In this document: one piece after another, positions 24,302 through 32,988 of the stretch
Layout: the number at the start of each line of letters is the position of its first letter
Numbering within the stretch: position 1 is the first letter of the stretch
Assembly (NCBI GenBank): GCA_963842795.1
Contig: CAWJHV010000025.1
Coordinates: forward strand, 62,001 to 126,000
Direction: 5' to 3'
DNA length: 64,000 nucleotides
Source: WHSW01 sp963842795
GTDB lineage: Bacteria; Actinomycetota; Thermoleophilia; Solirubrobacterales; 70-9
Position numbers and translations under genes: made by a program
The notes under the pieces: model-generated
What the model was told of the DNA's origin: nothing
Databases searched by the model: none
Seen by the model: the letters and a program-made list of their open reading frames with translations, nothing else

Positions 24302-25495
24302 TCACCGGTTGCGGAGGATGGTCACGTTGCTTCCGTTGACGTTGACGACCGCCAGATCGGGGTCGGCGTCCCCGTCGAGGTCGCCGCTCACGATCTCCCT
24401 CGGGTTCGGGCCCACGGCCTCGGGGCTGCTGGCGGGCTCGATGAAGTCGAGCGCTCCCCGGTTGCGGAGGATCGTCGCGGTCGCGTCGAGGTCGTTGGAG
24501 GTCGCAAGGTCCTGATCGCCGTCGAGGTCGAAGTCGGCCGCCGTCAGGCTCAGGGGGCGCCCGCCCACGGGCTCCGGGCTCGTGGCCGGCTGGGAGAAGT
24601 TCGCGTTGCCCGTGTTGCGAAGGATGGTGACGTTCTCCGAGCTCGAGCCCTGGTTGACGGCCGCGAGATCGATCGAGGCGTCGGCGTCGAGCCGGGCGGC
24701 GACGATGTCCTGCGGGAAGCTGCCGGCGAACTCCGGGCTCCCCGACGCCTCGTTGAAGTTGGCCGAGCCGTTGTTGCGGAGCACGGTGACGGTGTTGCTC
24801 TGCTGGTCGGCGGTCGCGAGGTCCGGATCGCCGTCGCCGTCAAGGTCGGCGGCGGCGATCGCCACCGGCTTGTTGCCCGCGTCCTCCGGGCTCGTCGACG
24901 CCGGGACGAAGTTGCCCGTGCCTCGGTTGAGGAGGATCGTGACGTTGTCCGTGTCCGTGGATTCGATCGCGTTCGCGACCGCGAGGTCGGTGTCGCCGTC
25001 ATCGTCGAGGTCCGCCGCGGCGACCTCCGCCGGGGTCTCGCCGGCCGGCTCGGGGCTCGTCGCGGGCTGGGTGAAGTTGGCGTTTCCGTTGTTGCGCAGG
25101 ACAGAGACCGTGTCGTCGAGCTGGTCCGCCACGAGGAGGTCCTGATCGGCATCGCCGTCGATGTCGGCCGCGGTGATCGCGGTGGGGAACGACCCGACGC
25201 TCTCGGGGCTCGACGCGAACGGGGCGAAGTTCGCGTTCCCGTTGTTGCGGAGCACGGTGACGCTGCTGTTGGAGCCGTTCGCGGTCGCCAGGTCGCGGTC
25301 CCCGTCGCCGTCGAGGTCGGCCACGACCACGCCCTGCGGGCCCGCCCCGACCTGTTCGGGGCTCGACGCGGGCTCGACGAAGTTGGTCGACGCCGCGCCG
25401 GCCGAAGCGACCAGCGCCGCGACCAGGGCGGCTCCGAGGATCGGCACGCCCATGCGGCGGCGCCTCGAACCTTCGTCAGACGATTGTGGCGACAT
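24302..25495 (-). CDS. Secreted seven-repeat FG-GAP/VCBS beta-propeller protein
   Basis: 397 residues. A basic, Ser-rich start and a hydrophobic segment (VPILGAALVAALVASAGA) form a signal peptide. The rest is seven tandem repeats of about 50 residues, each ending in a V-T-I/V-L-R-N strand and most carrying a calcium-loop DxDGDGDxDL. Seven repeats fit one complete seven-bladed propeller. ATG 25495 has an AGGGAGG site five bases upstream; an earlier in-frame ATG (25516) lies eight bases after a TAGGGT box (minus strand, 25530-25525) that probably starts the message. Surface binding is likely. Confidence 0.85.
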   Translation of the reverse strand: MSPQSSDEGSRRRRMGVPILGAALVAALVASAGAASTNFVEPASSPEQVGAGPQGVVVADLDGDGDRDLATANGSNSSVTVLRNNGNANFAPFASSPESVGSFPTAITAADIDGDADQDLLVADQLDDTVSVLRNNGNANFTQPATSPEPAGETPAEVAAADLDDDGDTDLAVANAIESTDTDNVTILLNRGTGNFVPASTSPEDAGNKPVAIAAADLDGDGDPDLATADQQSNTVTVLRNNGSANFNEASGSPEFAGSFPQDIVAARLDADASIDLAAVNQGSSSENVTILRNTGNANFSQPATSPEPVGGRPLSLTAADFDLDGDQDLATSNDLDATATILRNRGALDFIEPASSPEAVGPNPREIVSGDLDGDADPDLAVVNVNGSNVTILRNR

Positions 25496-25566
25496 CGTTC
25501 CCTCCCTGGTGGTCATTTTCGCCAACCCTAACCGACGCCGCGAGGACCGCCCTTACACTTGAACGC

Positions 25567-26907
25567 ATGGCTCAGGCCGACGAAAAGACGACGGACACGG
25601 TCGAGGCGGGCGTGCGCAATCGCCGCGCCCGCCAGCGCGCGATGGCGATCGGGATCGCTCCGCACGCGGTCGGCGACGGCGACCCCCTGGCGGAGCTCAA
25701 GGAACTCCTGCGCACCGCCGGTGTGGCGACGGCGGGCGAGCTCGTGCAGGTACGGCCCGAGCCGGACCCGGACCGCTACCTCGGCCGCGGCAAGCTCGAC
25801 GAGCTGCGGGCCGAGATCAAACGGGCGGGCGCCAACCTGGTCGCCTGCGACGACGAGCTCGCGCCGCGCCAGGAGCGCAACCTCGAGGCGGCCCTCGACG
25901 TCCCGGTGATCGACCGCACCGCGATCATCCTCGACATCTTCGCCGACCACGCCAACTCGGCCGAGGGCAAGCTTCAGGTCGAGCTCGCCCAGCTGGAGTA
26001 CAACCTCGCGCGTATGCGCGGGCTCTGGACTCATCTCGAGCGTCTCGGCGCCGGGCGCATGGATGGCGGTATCGGCACCAGGGGCCCGGGCGAGTCCCAG
26101 ATCGAGACCGACCGCCGGCTCGCCCGTGACCGGATCTCGGCGCTGCGCCGCCGGCTGGCGCGGGTGGAGCGCAACCGCAGCGTGATGCGCGCTCGCCGCG
26201 AGTCCTCGGCGGTGCCCTCGGTGGCGCTCGCCGGCTACACGAACGCCGGCAAGTCGACGCTGCTCAACGCGCTCACGGGCGCCGGGGTGAGCGTGGGGGA
26301 GAGGCTCTTCAACACGCTCGACCCGACCACGCGCTCCTACGAGCACGACGGCCGCCAGTACCTGGTCACCGACACCGTCGGCTTCATCCGCAAGCTCCCG
26401 CATCAGCTCGTCGAGGCGTTCAAGGCGACTTTGGAGGAGACCACCCTCGCCGACCTCCTGGTTCACGTCGTCGACGGCTCCGAGCCCAAGGAGGAGCGCA
26501 CGGCGGCGATCGCCGCGGTCGACTCCGTGCTCGAGGAGATCGGCGCGGGGGAGCAGCCGCGGCTGCTGGTCTTCAACAAGCTCGACCTGCTCGACGACGA
26601 CGAACGCCGGGAGCTGCTGGTGGGCGACCGGGAGGCGATCGGCGTCTCGGCGGCGACCGGCGAGGGGATCGACGAGCTTCGCGACCGGATCGAGTGCGCC
26701 TTCGACGAGACCCTGCGCGAGGTGGAGCTGCTGGTGCCATACGACGCGGGCGGGCGGCTCTCCGAGCTCTACGAGCTCGCTGGGAGCGTCGAACGTACCG
26801 AGCGGGCCGACGGCGTCCGGGTCTCCGCCCGGATCCCGGCCGCGCTCGCGCATCGCTTCGCGGACTTTGCGGTCAGCTCGAACGGCGCCCGCATCGACGC
26901 CGGCTGA
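25567..26907 (+). CDS. hflX: GTPase HflX
   Basis: Ribosome-associated GTPase that splits stalled ribosomes, 446 residues. The N-terminal nucleotide-binding domain carries DPDRYLGRGKLDEL, followed by the Gly-rich GTRGPGESQIETDRR linker. The G domain has G1 GYTNAGKSTLLNAL, G2 within FNTLDPTTR, G3 DTVGF and G4 NKLDLL. A TACACT box (25554-25559) ends seven bases before ATG 25567, so the message looks leaderless. It is divergent from the propeller gene. Confidence 0.96.
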   Translation: MAQADEKTTDTVEAGVRNRRARQRAMAIGIAPHAVGDGDPLAELKELLRTAGVATAGELVQVRPEPDPDRYLGRGKLDELRAEIKRAGANLVACDDELAPRQERNLEAALDVPVIDRTAIILDIFADHANSAEGKLQVELAQLEYNLARMRGLWTHLERLGAGRMDGGIGTRGPGESQIETDRRLARDRISALRRRLARVERNRSVMRARRESSAVPSVALAGYTNAGKSTLLNALTGAGVSVGERLFNTLDPTTRSYEHDGRQYLVTDTVGFIRKLPHQLVEAFKATLEETTLADLLVHVVDGSEPKEERTAAIAAVDSVLEEIGAGEQPRLLVFNKLDLLDDDERRELLVGDREAIGVSAATGEGIDELRDRIECAFDETLREVELLVPYDAGGRLSELYELAGSVERTERADGVRVSARIPAALAHRFADFAVSSNGARIDAG

Positions 26908-26926
26908 GCGCGGATACGCTCGCGCC

Positions 26927-27361
26927 GTGAGGCTCGGCTTCATCCGCCTTCGCGACGATGCCCGGATCCCTGACCGCGCCCACGAAGGCGACGCGGGACT
27001 CGACCTGCGGGCGGTCGAGGCGGCGCTGATCGGCCCGGGCGAGCGTGCCGGCGTCGGCACCGGGATCGCGGTCGAGATCCCGGAGGGCCACGCCGGCCTC
27101 GTGCTCGCGCGCTCGGGGCTGGCGCGCCATCACGGGATCGCGCTGGTCAACGCCCCAGGCCTGATCGACAGCGGCTACCGCGGCGAGCTGCGTGTGCTGC
27201 TGCTCAACACCGACCGCGAGCGGCCGTTCGAGATCGCTCCCGGCGACCGCATCGCGCAGCTGGTGGTGGTCGCGGTCGCCGATGCGGTCCCGGTCGAGGC
27301 GACCGAGCTCAGCGCCAGCGCCCGGGGCGAGGGCGGCTTCGGGTCATCGGGCGTCGGCTGA
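26927..27361 (+). CDS. dut: Deoxyuridine 5'-triphosphate nucleotidohydrolase
   Basis: Trimeric dUTPase of 144 residues converting dUTP to dUMP and PPi. The five family motifs appear in order: EGDAGLDLRA, LARSGLA, GLIDSGYRGEL, GDRIAQLVV and the C-terminal Gly-rich RGEGGFGSSG. It starts with GTG six bases after a TACGCT box (26915-26920). The stop is only four bases from the end of the convergent gene. Confidence 0.95.
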   Translation: MRLGFIRLRDDARIPDRAHEGDAGLDLRAVEAALIGPGERAGVGTGIAVEIPEGHAGLVLARSGLARHHGIALVNAPGLIDSGYRGELRVLLLNTDRERPFEIAPGDRIAQLVVVAVADAVPVEATELSASARGEGGFGSSGVG

Positions 27362-27365
27362 GCCC

Positions 27366-27734
27366 TCAGGCGGCGTCGGGCAGGATCTCGAGGTCGGAGG
27401 CGAACTTCTTCGCTCCTTCGAGCGTGTACTCGACGTCGACGATCTCGTTCTTGCGGTAGACGCCGATCAGGCCGAGCAGCAGCGTCCAGCGCCGGACCCC
27501 GCGGATCTCGCCCTCCTTGTGGATCGGCTCGGTGAACACGATGAGTCCCGGCTGGAGCTCGTAATCGACCCCGCGGTTCTGCTCGACCCCGTTGATGAAC
27601 ACCCGGATCGGCTCGCGCGCGCCCCGCGGGAGCTTCGCTCGGCGCCCGACCGGGGTCCCCTCGCGCTCGCTGGGCGTGTGCCCGCGGCCGCTCGGCGCCG
27701 GGGCCCGATCGGGCTTCTCGGAACCGTTGCCCAT
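27366..27734 (-). CDS. Conserved-looking protein of unknown function
   Basis: 122 residues. The first 40 are polar, Pro/Arg/Gly-rich and probably disordered. Residues 43-75 (IRVFINGVEQNRGVDYEL then IVFTEPI) resemble the NGV-x-GVDY beta unit seen in phage tail and Ig-like modules, and the rest (RRWTLLLGLIGVYRKNE) is a hydrophobic core. No family is assigned. A TAGAAA box (minus strand, 27747-27742) ends seven bases before the ATG. It is convergent with dut with only four bases between. Confidence 0.6.
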   Translation of the reverse strand: MGNGSEKPDRAPAPSGRGHTPSEREGTPVGRRAKLPRGAREPIRVFINGVEQNRGVDYELQPGLIVFTEPIHKEGEIRGVRRWTLLLGLIGVYRKNEIVDVEYTLEGAKKFASDLEILPDAA

Positions 27735-27779
27735 GAGCGGATTTCTACCGGCTGCGGGCCGGCCGGCCCGCGCCGCGGC

Positions 27780-29900
27780 TCAGTTCTCGGCGGGCACGGC
27801 GACGCGTGCGGGAGCCCAGGTCCTGAGCAGGCCCTCGATCGCGTCGGGGTCGCAGGGCCGGGAGAAGAGGTAGCCCTGAGCGAAGCGGCCGCCAAGCTGG
27901 TGGAGCTTGCACAGCTGCTCGGGGCTCTCGACCCCCTCCGCGATCACAGCGAGGTCGAGGTTGCCGGCCAGGCCGATGATCGTCCGCACGATCTCGGCGC
28001 TGCCGTCGTCGTCGCAGATCCCGCGGACGAACGAGCGGTCGATCTTCAGTGTGTTGCCGCCGAAGTGGCGAAGGAAGATGAGCGACGAGTAGCCGGTGCC
28101 GAAGTCGTCGAGGTGCGCGCGCACCCCGAGATCCTCGAGCTCGTCGAGCACGGCGGGCATCCGCTCCGGGTCGCGCATGATCGTCCCCTCCGTGATCTCC
28201 AGCCGCAGCGACTGCGCCGGCAGCCCGCTCTCGGCCAGCGCCGTGGCGATGTCCTCGAGCAGCCCGCTCTCGCCGAGCTGGCGAGCGGAGATGTTGACGC
28301 TGACGGTGACGTCCTCGGCGACGAGGCCGCGGTCGCGCCATCCGCTGAGCCGCGAGCAGGCCTCGCGAAGCACGACGCGGCCAAGCGGGCGGATCAAACC
28401 CGTGTCCTCGGCGACCGGGATGAACTCGATCGGCGAGACCTCTCTGTCGGCCTCGACCGGCCACCGGGCGAGCGCCTCGAGCCCCGCCAGCCTGCCGTTC
28501 TCGATCTCGACGATCGGCTGGTAGAAGACCCGCAGGCGCTCCTTCTCGATCGTCTCCCGCAGCTCGGCCTCGAGCCGCAGCTGGCCGACGACCCGCTTGC
28601 GCATGTTGGCGGTGAACACCGCCGTATCGTCGTCGCTGCCGACCTTCGCCTCGTACATGGCGATGTCGGCGTTGCGCATCAGCTCGGCCGCCTCGCTCCC
28701 GGGCTCGCTCGCCGCGATCCCGATGCTCGCGGTGACGATCAGGTCCCTGCCCTCGGTCGCGAACGGCCTGCCGACGGTGCTCTGGATCCGCTTTGCGACC
28801 TCGACCGCCGCCTCGATCGAGGGGACGTCGTGCAGCAGGACGGTGAACTCGTCGCCGCCGAGGCGGGCGACCGTGTCCCCATCGCGCATCGACGCGCGCA
28901 ACCGCTGGGCGAGCGCGACGAGCAGCTGGTCGCCGACCGCGTGGCTGAAGGCGTCGTTGACGCGCTTGAAGCGGTTCAGGTCGAGGAAGAGGACCGCGCA
29001 GCGGTAGCGCGGGTCGCGCTTCGCCCGGCTCAGCGAGAGCTCGAGGTGGTCGAGGAACATGGTGCGGTTGGGGAGCCCGGTGAGCGAGTCGTGGCGGGCG
29101 TCGTGGCGGAGGCGCTCCTCGGCGGCCTTGCGATGGGTGATGTCCGTCATCGAGCCGGCGACGCGCGTGGCGGCCTCCTCGCGGTCGCGGACCGCGACCC
29201 CGCGGCTGAAGACCCAGCGGTAGCTGCCGTCGGCATGGCGGATCCGGTGCTCGCTCTCGAAGTGCGGGGTGTGGCCCTGGAGGTGAGCGTCGATCGTCGC
29301 GCGCAGGTGTCCGAGGTCCTCCGGGCGCACCCGATCGAACCACTCGTCCGGGGAGTCGCCGACCTCCGCCTCGGAGTGGCCGAGCATCTGCTTCCAGCGC
29401 GGGCCGTAGTAGATCGTCCCGGCGACCAAGTCCCAGTCCCAGATGCCGTCGTTGGCGCCCCTGACCGCGAGCGCGTACCGGTCCTGGGTCTCGCGCAGCT
29501 CGCTGAGCACGGCATGGTGGCGGACGGCGTAGCGGATCGAGCGCTCGAGCAGGACCGCGGTCAGCCGGTCCTTGATCAGGAAGTCGGTCACGCCGAGCAT
29601 CTCTGCCTCGAGGTCGACCTCGTAGTCGTCGAAGCCGGTGAGCATGATCACCGGCGCGTGGGTCTGCTCGCCGAACGCCTGCCGGACGAGGTCGAGGCCC
29701 GTGGTCCGTCCGAGCCGGTGATCGATCAGGTAGACGTCGTGGCCGCCGCCGCGGATCAGCTCGAGCGCCTGTCCCGGGTCGGCCGCCCACTCGATCTCGC
29801 AATCGGTCCGATCCTGCTCGCCGAGCAGGTCACGCGCGAGTATGAAGTCGTCCTCGTCGTCCTCGACGATCAGGACGCGGACCAGCTCACGGCTGGCCAT
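27780..29900 (-). CDS. Response regulator with PAS, GGDEF and EAL domains
   Basis: 706-residue cyclic-di-GMP protein. Order: receiver (about 1-130, phosphoacceptor in YLIDHRLG), PAS/PAC sensor (about 145-265, ending SMTDITHRKAAEERL), GGDEF domain (about 270-435, RLGGDEFTVLL intact) and EAL domain (about 445-695, LAGLEALARWP, LDDFGTGYSSL, VIAEGVES intact). Both synthase and phosphodiesterase motifs look active, so the net effect is unclear. It overlaps the preceding regulator gene by 14 bases and is last in the operon. Confidence 0.95.
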   Translation of the reverse strand: MASRELVRVLIVEDDEDDFILARDLLGEQDRTDCEIEWAADPGQALELIRGGGHDVYLIDHRLGRTTGLDLVRQAFGEQTHAPVIMLTGFDDYEVDLEAEMLGVTDFLIKDRLTAVLLERSIRYAVRHHAVLSELRETQDRYALAVRGANDGIWDWDLVAGTIYYGPRWKQMLGHSEAEVGDSPDEWFDRVRPEDLGHLRATIDAHLQGHTPHFESEHRIRHADGSYRWVFSRGVAVRDREEAATRVAGSMTDITHRKAAEERLRHDARHDSLTGLPNRTMFLDHLELSLSRAKRDPRYRCAVLFLDLNRFKRVNDAFSHAVGDQLLVALAQRLRASMRDGDTVARLGGDEFTVLLHDVPSIEAAVEVAKRIQSTVGRPFATEGRDLIVTASIGIAASEPGSEAAELMRNADIAMYEAKVGSDDDTAVFTANMRKRVVGQLRLEAELRETIEKERLRVFYQPIVEIENGRLAGLEALARWPVEADREVSPIEFIPVAEDTGLIRPLGRVVLREACSRLSGWRDRGLVAEDVTVSVNISARQLGESGLLEDIATALAESGLPAQSLRLEITEGTIMRDPERMPAVLDELEDLGVRAHLDDFGTGYSSLIFLRHFGGNTLKIDRSFVRGICDDDGSAEIVRTIIGLAGNLDLAVIAEGVESPEQLCKLHQLGGRFAQGYLFSRPCDPDAIEGLLRTWAPARVAVPAEN

Positions 29901-30360
29901 TACCGCCGGGCGCCACGCGCGCCGGGAGCTCGACGATCTCGAACCAGTAGCGGGAGAAGCCCTGCATCACCTCGACCAGGCCGGCGAAGGTCACCGGCTT
30001 GGTGATGAACGAGTTGACGCCGAGCGCGTAGGAGCGCAGGACGTCGGTCTCCGCGCTCGAGGTGGTCAGCACGACCACGGGAATCTGCCGCAGCTCGGGA
30101 TCGGCCTTGATCTCGGCGAGCGCCTCGCGCCCGTCGAGCTTCGGCATGTTCAGGTCGAGCAGGATGATCCCGGGCAACGGGGCTTCACCGGGGCCGGCGT
30201 ACTTGCCCTCGCGGCGCAGGTAATCCATCAGGTCCTCGCCGTCGACGACGAACCGCAGGTCGTTGGCAAGCCGTGCCCCGGCCAGCGCCTCCTGCGTGAG
30301 GACGCGATCCTCTTCGTCGTCATCGGCGATCAGGATGGTGATCGCCTCGCCCTCAGACAC
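29887..30360 (-). CDS. Stand-alone receiver (Rcp1-like response regulator)
   Basis: 157-residue single receiver domain with no output. It has ILIADDDEEDR (acidic pocket), phosphoacceptor Asp in IILLDLNMPKLDG, Thr in VVLTTSSAE and Lys in FITKPVT, the pattern of small regulators that pair with phytochrome-like kinases. GTG 30360 overlaps the end of the kinase gene by 8 bases, and the gene overlaps the GGDEF-EAL gene by 14. It probably relays phosphate within this operon. Confidence 0.92.
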   Translation of the reverse strand: MSEGEAITILIADDDEEDRVLTQEALAGARLANDLRFVVDGEDLMDYLRREGKYAGPGEAPLPGIILLDLNMPKLDGREALAEIKADPELRQIPVVVLTTSSAETDVLRSYALGVNSFITKPVTFAGLVEVMQGFSRYWFEIVELPARVAPGGNGQP

Positions 30361-32077
30361 CAACGACCTCCGGTTCGCGGTCTTCGCTCGGCGTGCCGGC
30401 GTCGAGACTCGGCTCCGGAACGCGCTTGAGAGGAAGGGTAACCGTAAACACGGACCCCTGTCCGGGCGTGCTCTCGACCCCGATCGAACCGCCGTGGCGC
30501 TCGGCGATCTTCCGGCACAGGGCGAGCCCGATGCCGGTGCCCGGGTACTCGCCACGGCCGTGGAGCCGTTCGAAGACGCGGAAGATGCGACCGGCGTAGC
30601 GGGGATCGAAGCCGATCCCGTTGTCGGAGACGCTGATCAGCGCCTCCTGGCCTCGGACCTCGCCTTCGATCCTGACCACTGGCGGCACGTCCTCGCGCCG
30701 GAACTTGATCGCGTTCGAGATCAGGTTCTGGAGCAGCTGGCGGATCTGCGGCTCGTCGACGACCACCGTGGGCAGGGAGCCGATCTCGACCGTGGCGTCG
30801 GCGGCCTGGATCGTGGTCTCGAGATCGGAGACGACCTCGTTGGCGGTCCGCTGGAGGTCGGTGCGGACGAAGGGCCGGCTCTGCGTCCCGACCCGGGAGA
30901 ACTTCAGCAGGTCCTCGATCAGCACCTGCATCCGCTCGGCCGCCTCCGTATTGCGGCGCAGGTAGTCGCGCCCCTTCTCCGAGAGCCGGTCGCCGTCGAT
31001 CTCGACCGCACGCTGGGAGAACATCTGCACCTTGCGCAGCGGCTCCTGGAGGTCGTGCGAGGCGATCGAGGCGAACTGCTCGAGCTCGGCGTTCGAGCGC
31101 TCGAGCTCCTTCGCGCGGCGCTTCAGGCTGCGGTTGCTGGCATCGAGCTGCGTGTGGGCGTCGGCGAGCTCGCCGGCGTTCCGCAGCACCCGCCGGAGCA
31201 GGGCGAATGCCGCCAAGGCCGCGAGCGCGAGCCCGGCGAAGATCAGCCACGGGGTCCACTTGTGGGAGCCGTCGACCGCAGCGAAGACGTCCGCCTCCAG
31301 GGCGACCGAGACCACCTCCCAGCTCGAGTTCTCGATCGGGGCCGCGCCGAAGTACTGATCGTCGGCAAGCGGCCCCACGTGATCGCTGGCGACGGCATCG
31401 ATCAGGCCCGGGACCGGGACCGGCGCGCCCGCCTTCGCGGTCGGCTCGGAGCTGGCGACGACGGCGCCCGCCGAATCGATGATGTAGCCCTGGCCGCCGA
31501 CGATCCCGACGAACGTCTTCAGGTTCTCGCTGAGGAAGGCATAAAGGAGCCCGGGCGCGAAGCCGGTGATCAACACCCGCCGCCCGTACTCGGTCTCGAT
31601 CGCCTGCGCGAAGAGCTGGATCGGGGCGCCGGTCTGGCCGAGGTCGACGAAGTCGGTGAGGGCGACCGGCTGGTCGCCGTCGAGGACCGCCTGGACGTAG
31701 TCGGGGTCGGAGCTGAGCTCGGCGCGGACGCGCGGGGGGGCGCCGGCGGAGACGCCGAGCACGTTGCCCTGGTTGTCGACGACCGCCTTGAAGACGTTGT
31801 TGCTTCGCTTCGCCTCCGCGGTCAGCACCTCCTTGGAGACGATCAGGCCCCCGAACCGCCGCGCCAGGTCCCGCTGCTGCTTGGGAGTCGTCGAGGTCGC
31901 CGAGAACAGGGCGCTGACCAGCGCCGCGCTCACCTCGGGGCGCTTGACGAAGCGCTCCGCGATCTCGGAGCGGTCGCTCGACTGGGAGTTGGCGATCGCC
32001 ACGGCGATCGCGGCCAGGATCACGACCAGCACCCCGCCGGCCAAGGCGAACACGAGCTTCGACTGTCGGCTTGGCAT
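30353..32077 (-). CDS. Membrane sensor histidine kinase with extracytoplasmic (dCache-like) sensor
   Basis: 574-residue kinase. A transmembrane helix (about 8-29) precedes a long extracytoplasmic sensor (30-290) with cache-like strands (NVFKAVVDNQGNVLGVSAG, GYIIDSAGAVVASS), then a second helix (about 292-312), a coiled coil, the phosphoacceptor SHDLQEPLRK (His341) and an ATPase domain (LQNLISNAIKFRR, VSDNGIGFDP, GTGIGLALCRK). The DLQEPL box is typical of phytochrome-type kinases. AAGGAGGGG lies just before the ATG. It heads the operon feeding two receivers. Confidence 0.94.
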   Translation of the reverse strand: MPSRQSKLVFALAGGVLVVILAAIAVAIANSQSSDRSEIAERFVKRPEVSAALVSALFSATSTTPKQQRDLARRFGGLIVSKEVLTAEAKRSNNVFKAVVDNQGNVLGVSAGAPPRVRAELSSDPDYVQAVLDGDQPVALTDFVDLGQTGAPIQLFAQAIETEYGRRVLITGFAPGLLYAFLSENLKTFVGIVGGQGYIIDSAGAVVASSEPTAKAGAPVPVPGLIDAVASDHVGPLADDQYFGAAPIENSSWEVVSVALEADVFAAVDGSHKWTPWLIFAGLALAALAAFALLRRVLRNAGELADAHTQLDASNRSLKRRAKELERSNAELEQFASIASHDLQEPLRKVQMFSQRAVEIDGDRLSEKGRDYLRRNTEAAERMQVLIEDLLKFSRVGTQSRPFVRTDLQRTANEVVSDLETTIQAADATVEIGSLPTVVVDEPQIRQLLQNLISNAIKFRREDVPPVVRIEGEVRGQEALISVSDNGIGFDPRYAGRIFRVFERLHGRGEYPGTGIGLALCRKIAERHGGSIGVESTPGQGSVFTVTLPLKRVPEPSLDAGTPSEDREPEVVGV

Positions 32078-32182
32078 CTGACCCCTCCTTGGCTGAAATT
32101 TGTTCCCGAGCTACGGACTAAACGGATGTCACGGGTGCGCCGCCGAAAACATTCGTCTAGGCACGGACTCTTTGCTACTCAT

Positions 32183-32198
32183 CGGCAGTTACCTGCCG
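32183..32198 (-). promoter_or_regulatory. Small hairpin in the leader region of the kinase operon
   Basis: CGGCAG (32183-32188) and CTGCCG (32193-32198) form a 6-bp stem with loop TTAC, in the 170-base gap between gatD and the kinase. It could end the upstream operon or lie in the kinase leader. No riboswitch consensus is recognised here. Confidence 0.35.
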
Positions 32199-32247
32199 AC
32201 ACTAAAGGGTTGGGCCGATGCCGAATGGAGCGGTGCAGGAGTGAACG

Positions 32248-32988
32248 CTACCGCCGCGCGGTGGCCGCCGCTAGAGCGCTCTCGTGCGCGGCGCGCTCGA
32301 AGGCGTCGTCGAGCGGCTCGAGCTCGACCGCCGAGCCCGTCCGCCGGGCGAGCGCGAGCTCGATCAGGCGGTCGGCGAGCCACGCGTTCTTGGGCAGCAG
32401 CGGGCCGTGCAGGTAGGTGCCGATCAGGTTCTCGCGCCTGACGCCCTCGAGGCCGTCGGCGCCGTTGTTGCCATGGCCGGAGATCACCCGGCCGAGGGCG
32501 ACCGCGTCCGGGCCGAGGTGGGTGCGGCCGCCGTGGTTCTCGAACCCCGCGAGCACGCGGCCGCCGTCGCCGAGGTCGGCCTCGATCGAGACGTTGCCGA
32601 TCAACCGCGGCCCGGGCTCGCGGATCGTCTCCAGGTCGGCGAGGCCGAGCCCCTCGATCCGCTCGCCGCCGAGCTGATAGCTGTGGCCGAGCAGCTGATA
32701 GCCGCCGCAGACCGCGAGCGCGGCGGCGCCGTCGGCGATCGCCTCGGCGAGCGCGTCGCGCTTGGTCTCGAGCATGTCGCCCGCGACCAGCCGCTGGTCG
32801 CGGTCCTGCCCGCCGCCGATGTAGATCAGGTCGTGGGCGCCGGGGTCGAACCGCTCGCCGGGCCCGGCGGCGGCCTGCTGGAATCCGATGCCGCGCCACT
32901 CGCATCGCCGGCGGAGGAACAGCAGGTTGCCGCGGTCCGCGTAGATGTTCATCTGGTCCGGGTAGAGGGCGAGCAGGCGGAGCTCCAT
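32248..32988 (-). CDS. gatD: Lipid II isoglutaminyl synthase, glutamine amidotransferase subunit GatD
   Basis: CobB/CobQ-like glutaminase of 246 residues that supplies ammonia for amidating the alpha-carboxyl of D-Glu in lipid II. It has LYPDQMNIYADRGN near the start, the GGGQD segment, nucleophile Cys94 in VCGGYQLLG and catalytic His194 in GTYLHGPLLPKN. Its partner murT is two genes upstream in the same ATGA-coupled operon; a methyltransferase gene separates them. It is the last gene of the operon. Confidence 0.93.
   Translation of the reverse strand: MELRLLALYPDQMNIYADRGNLLFLRRRCEWRGIGFQQAAAGPGERFDPGAHDLIYIGGGQDRDQRLVAGDMLETKRDALAEAIADGAAALAVCGGYQLLGHSYQLGGERIEGLGLADLETIREPGPRLIGNVSIEADLGDGGRVLAGFENHGGRTHLGPDAVALGRVISGHGNNGADGLEGVRRENLIGTYLHGPLLPKNAWLADRLIELALARRTGSAVELEPLDDAFERAAHESALAAATARR

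Noticed and set aside
32078..32247. Cyclic-di-GMP riboswitch upstream of the kinase/GGDEF-EAL operon
   Set aside because: The leader has AGCAAAGAG-like bases and a small hairpin but lacks the conserved GEMM-I core and paired arms.
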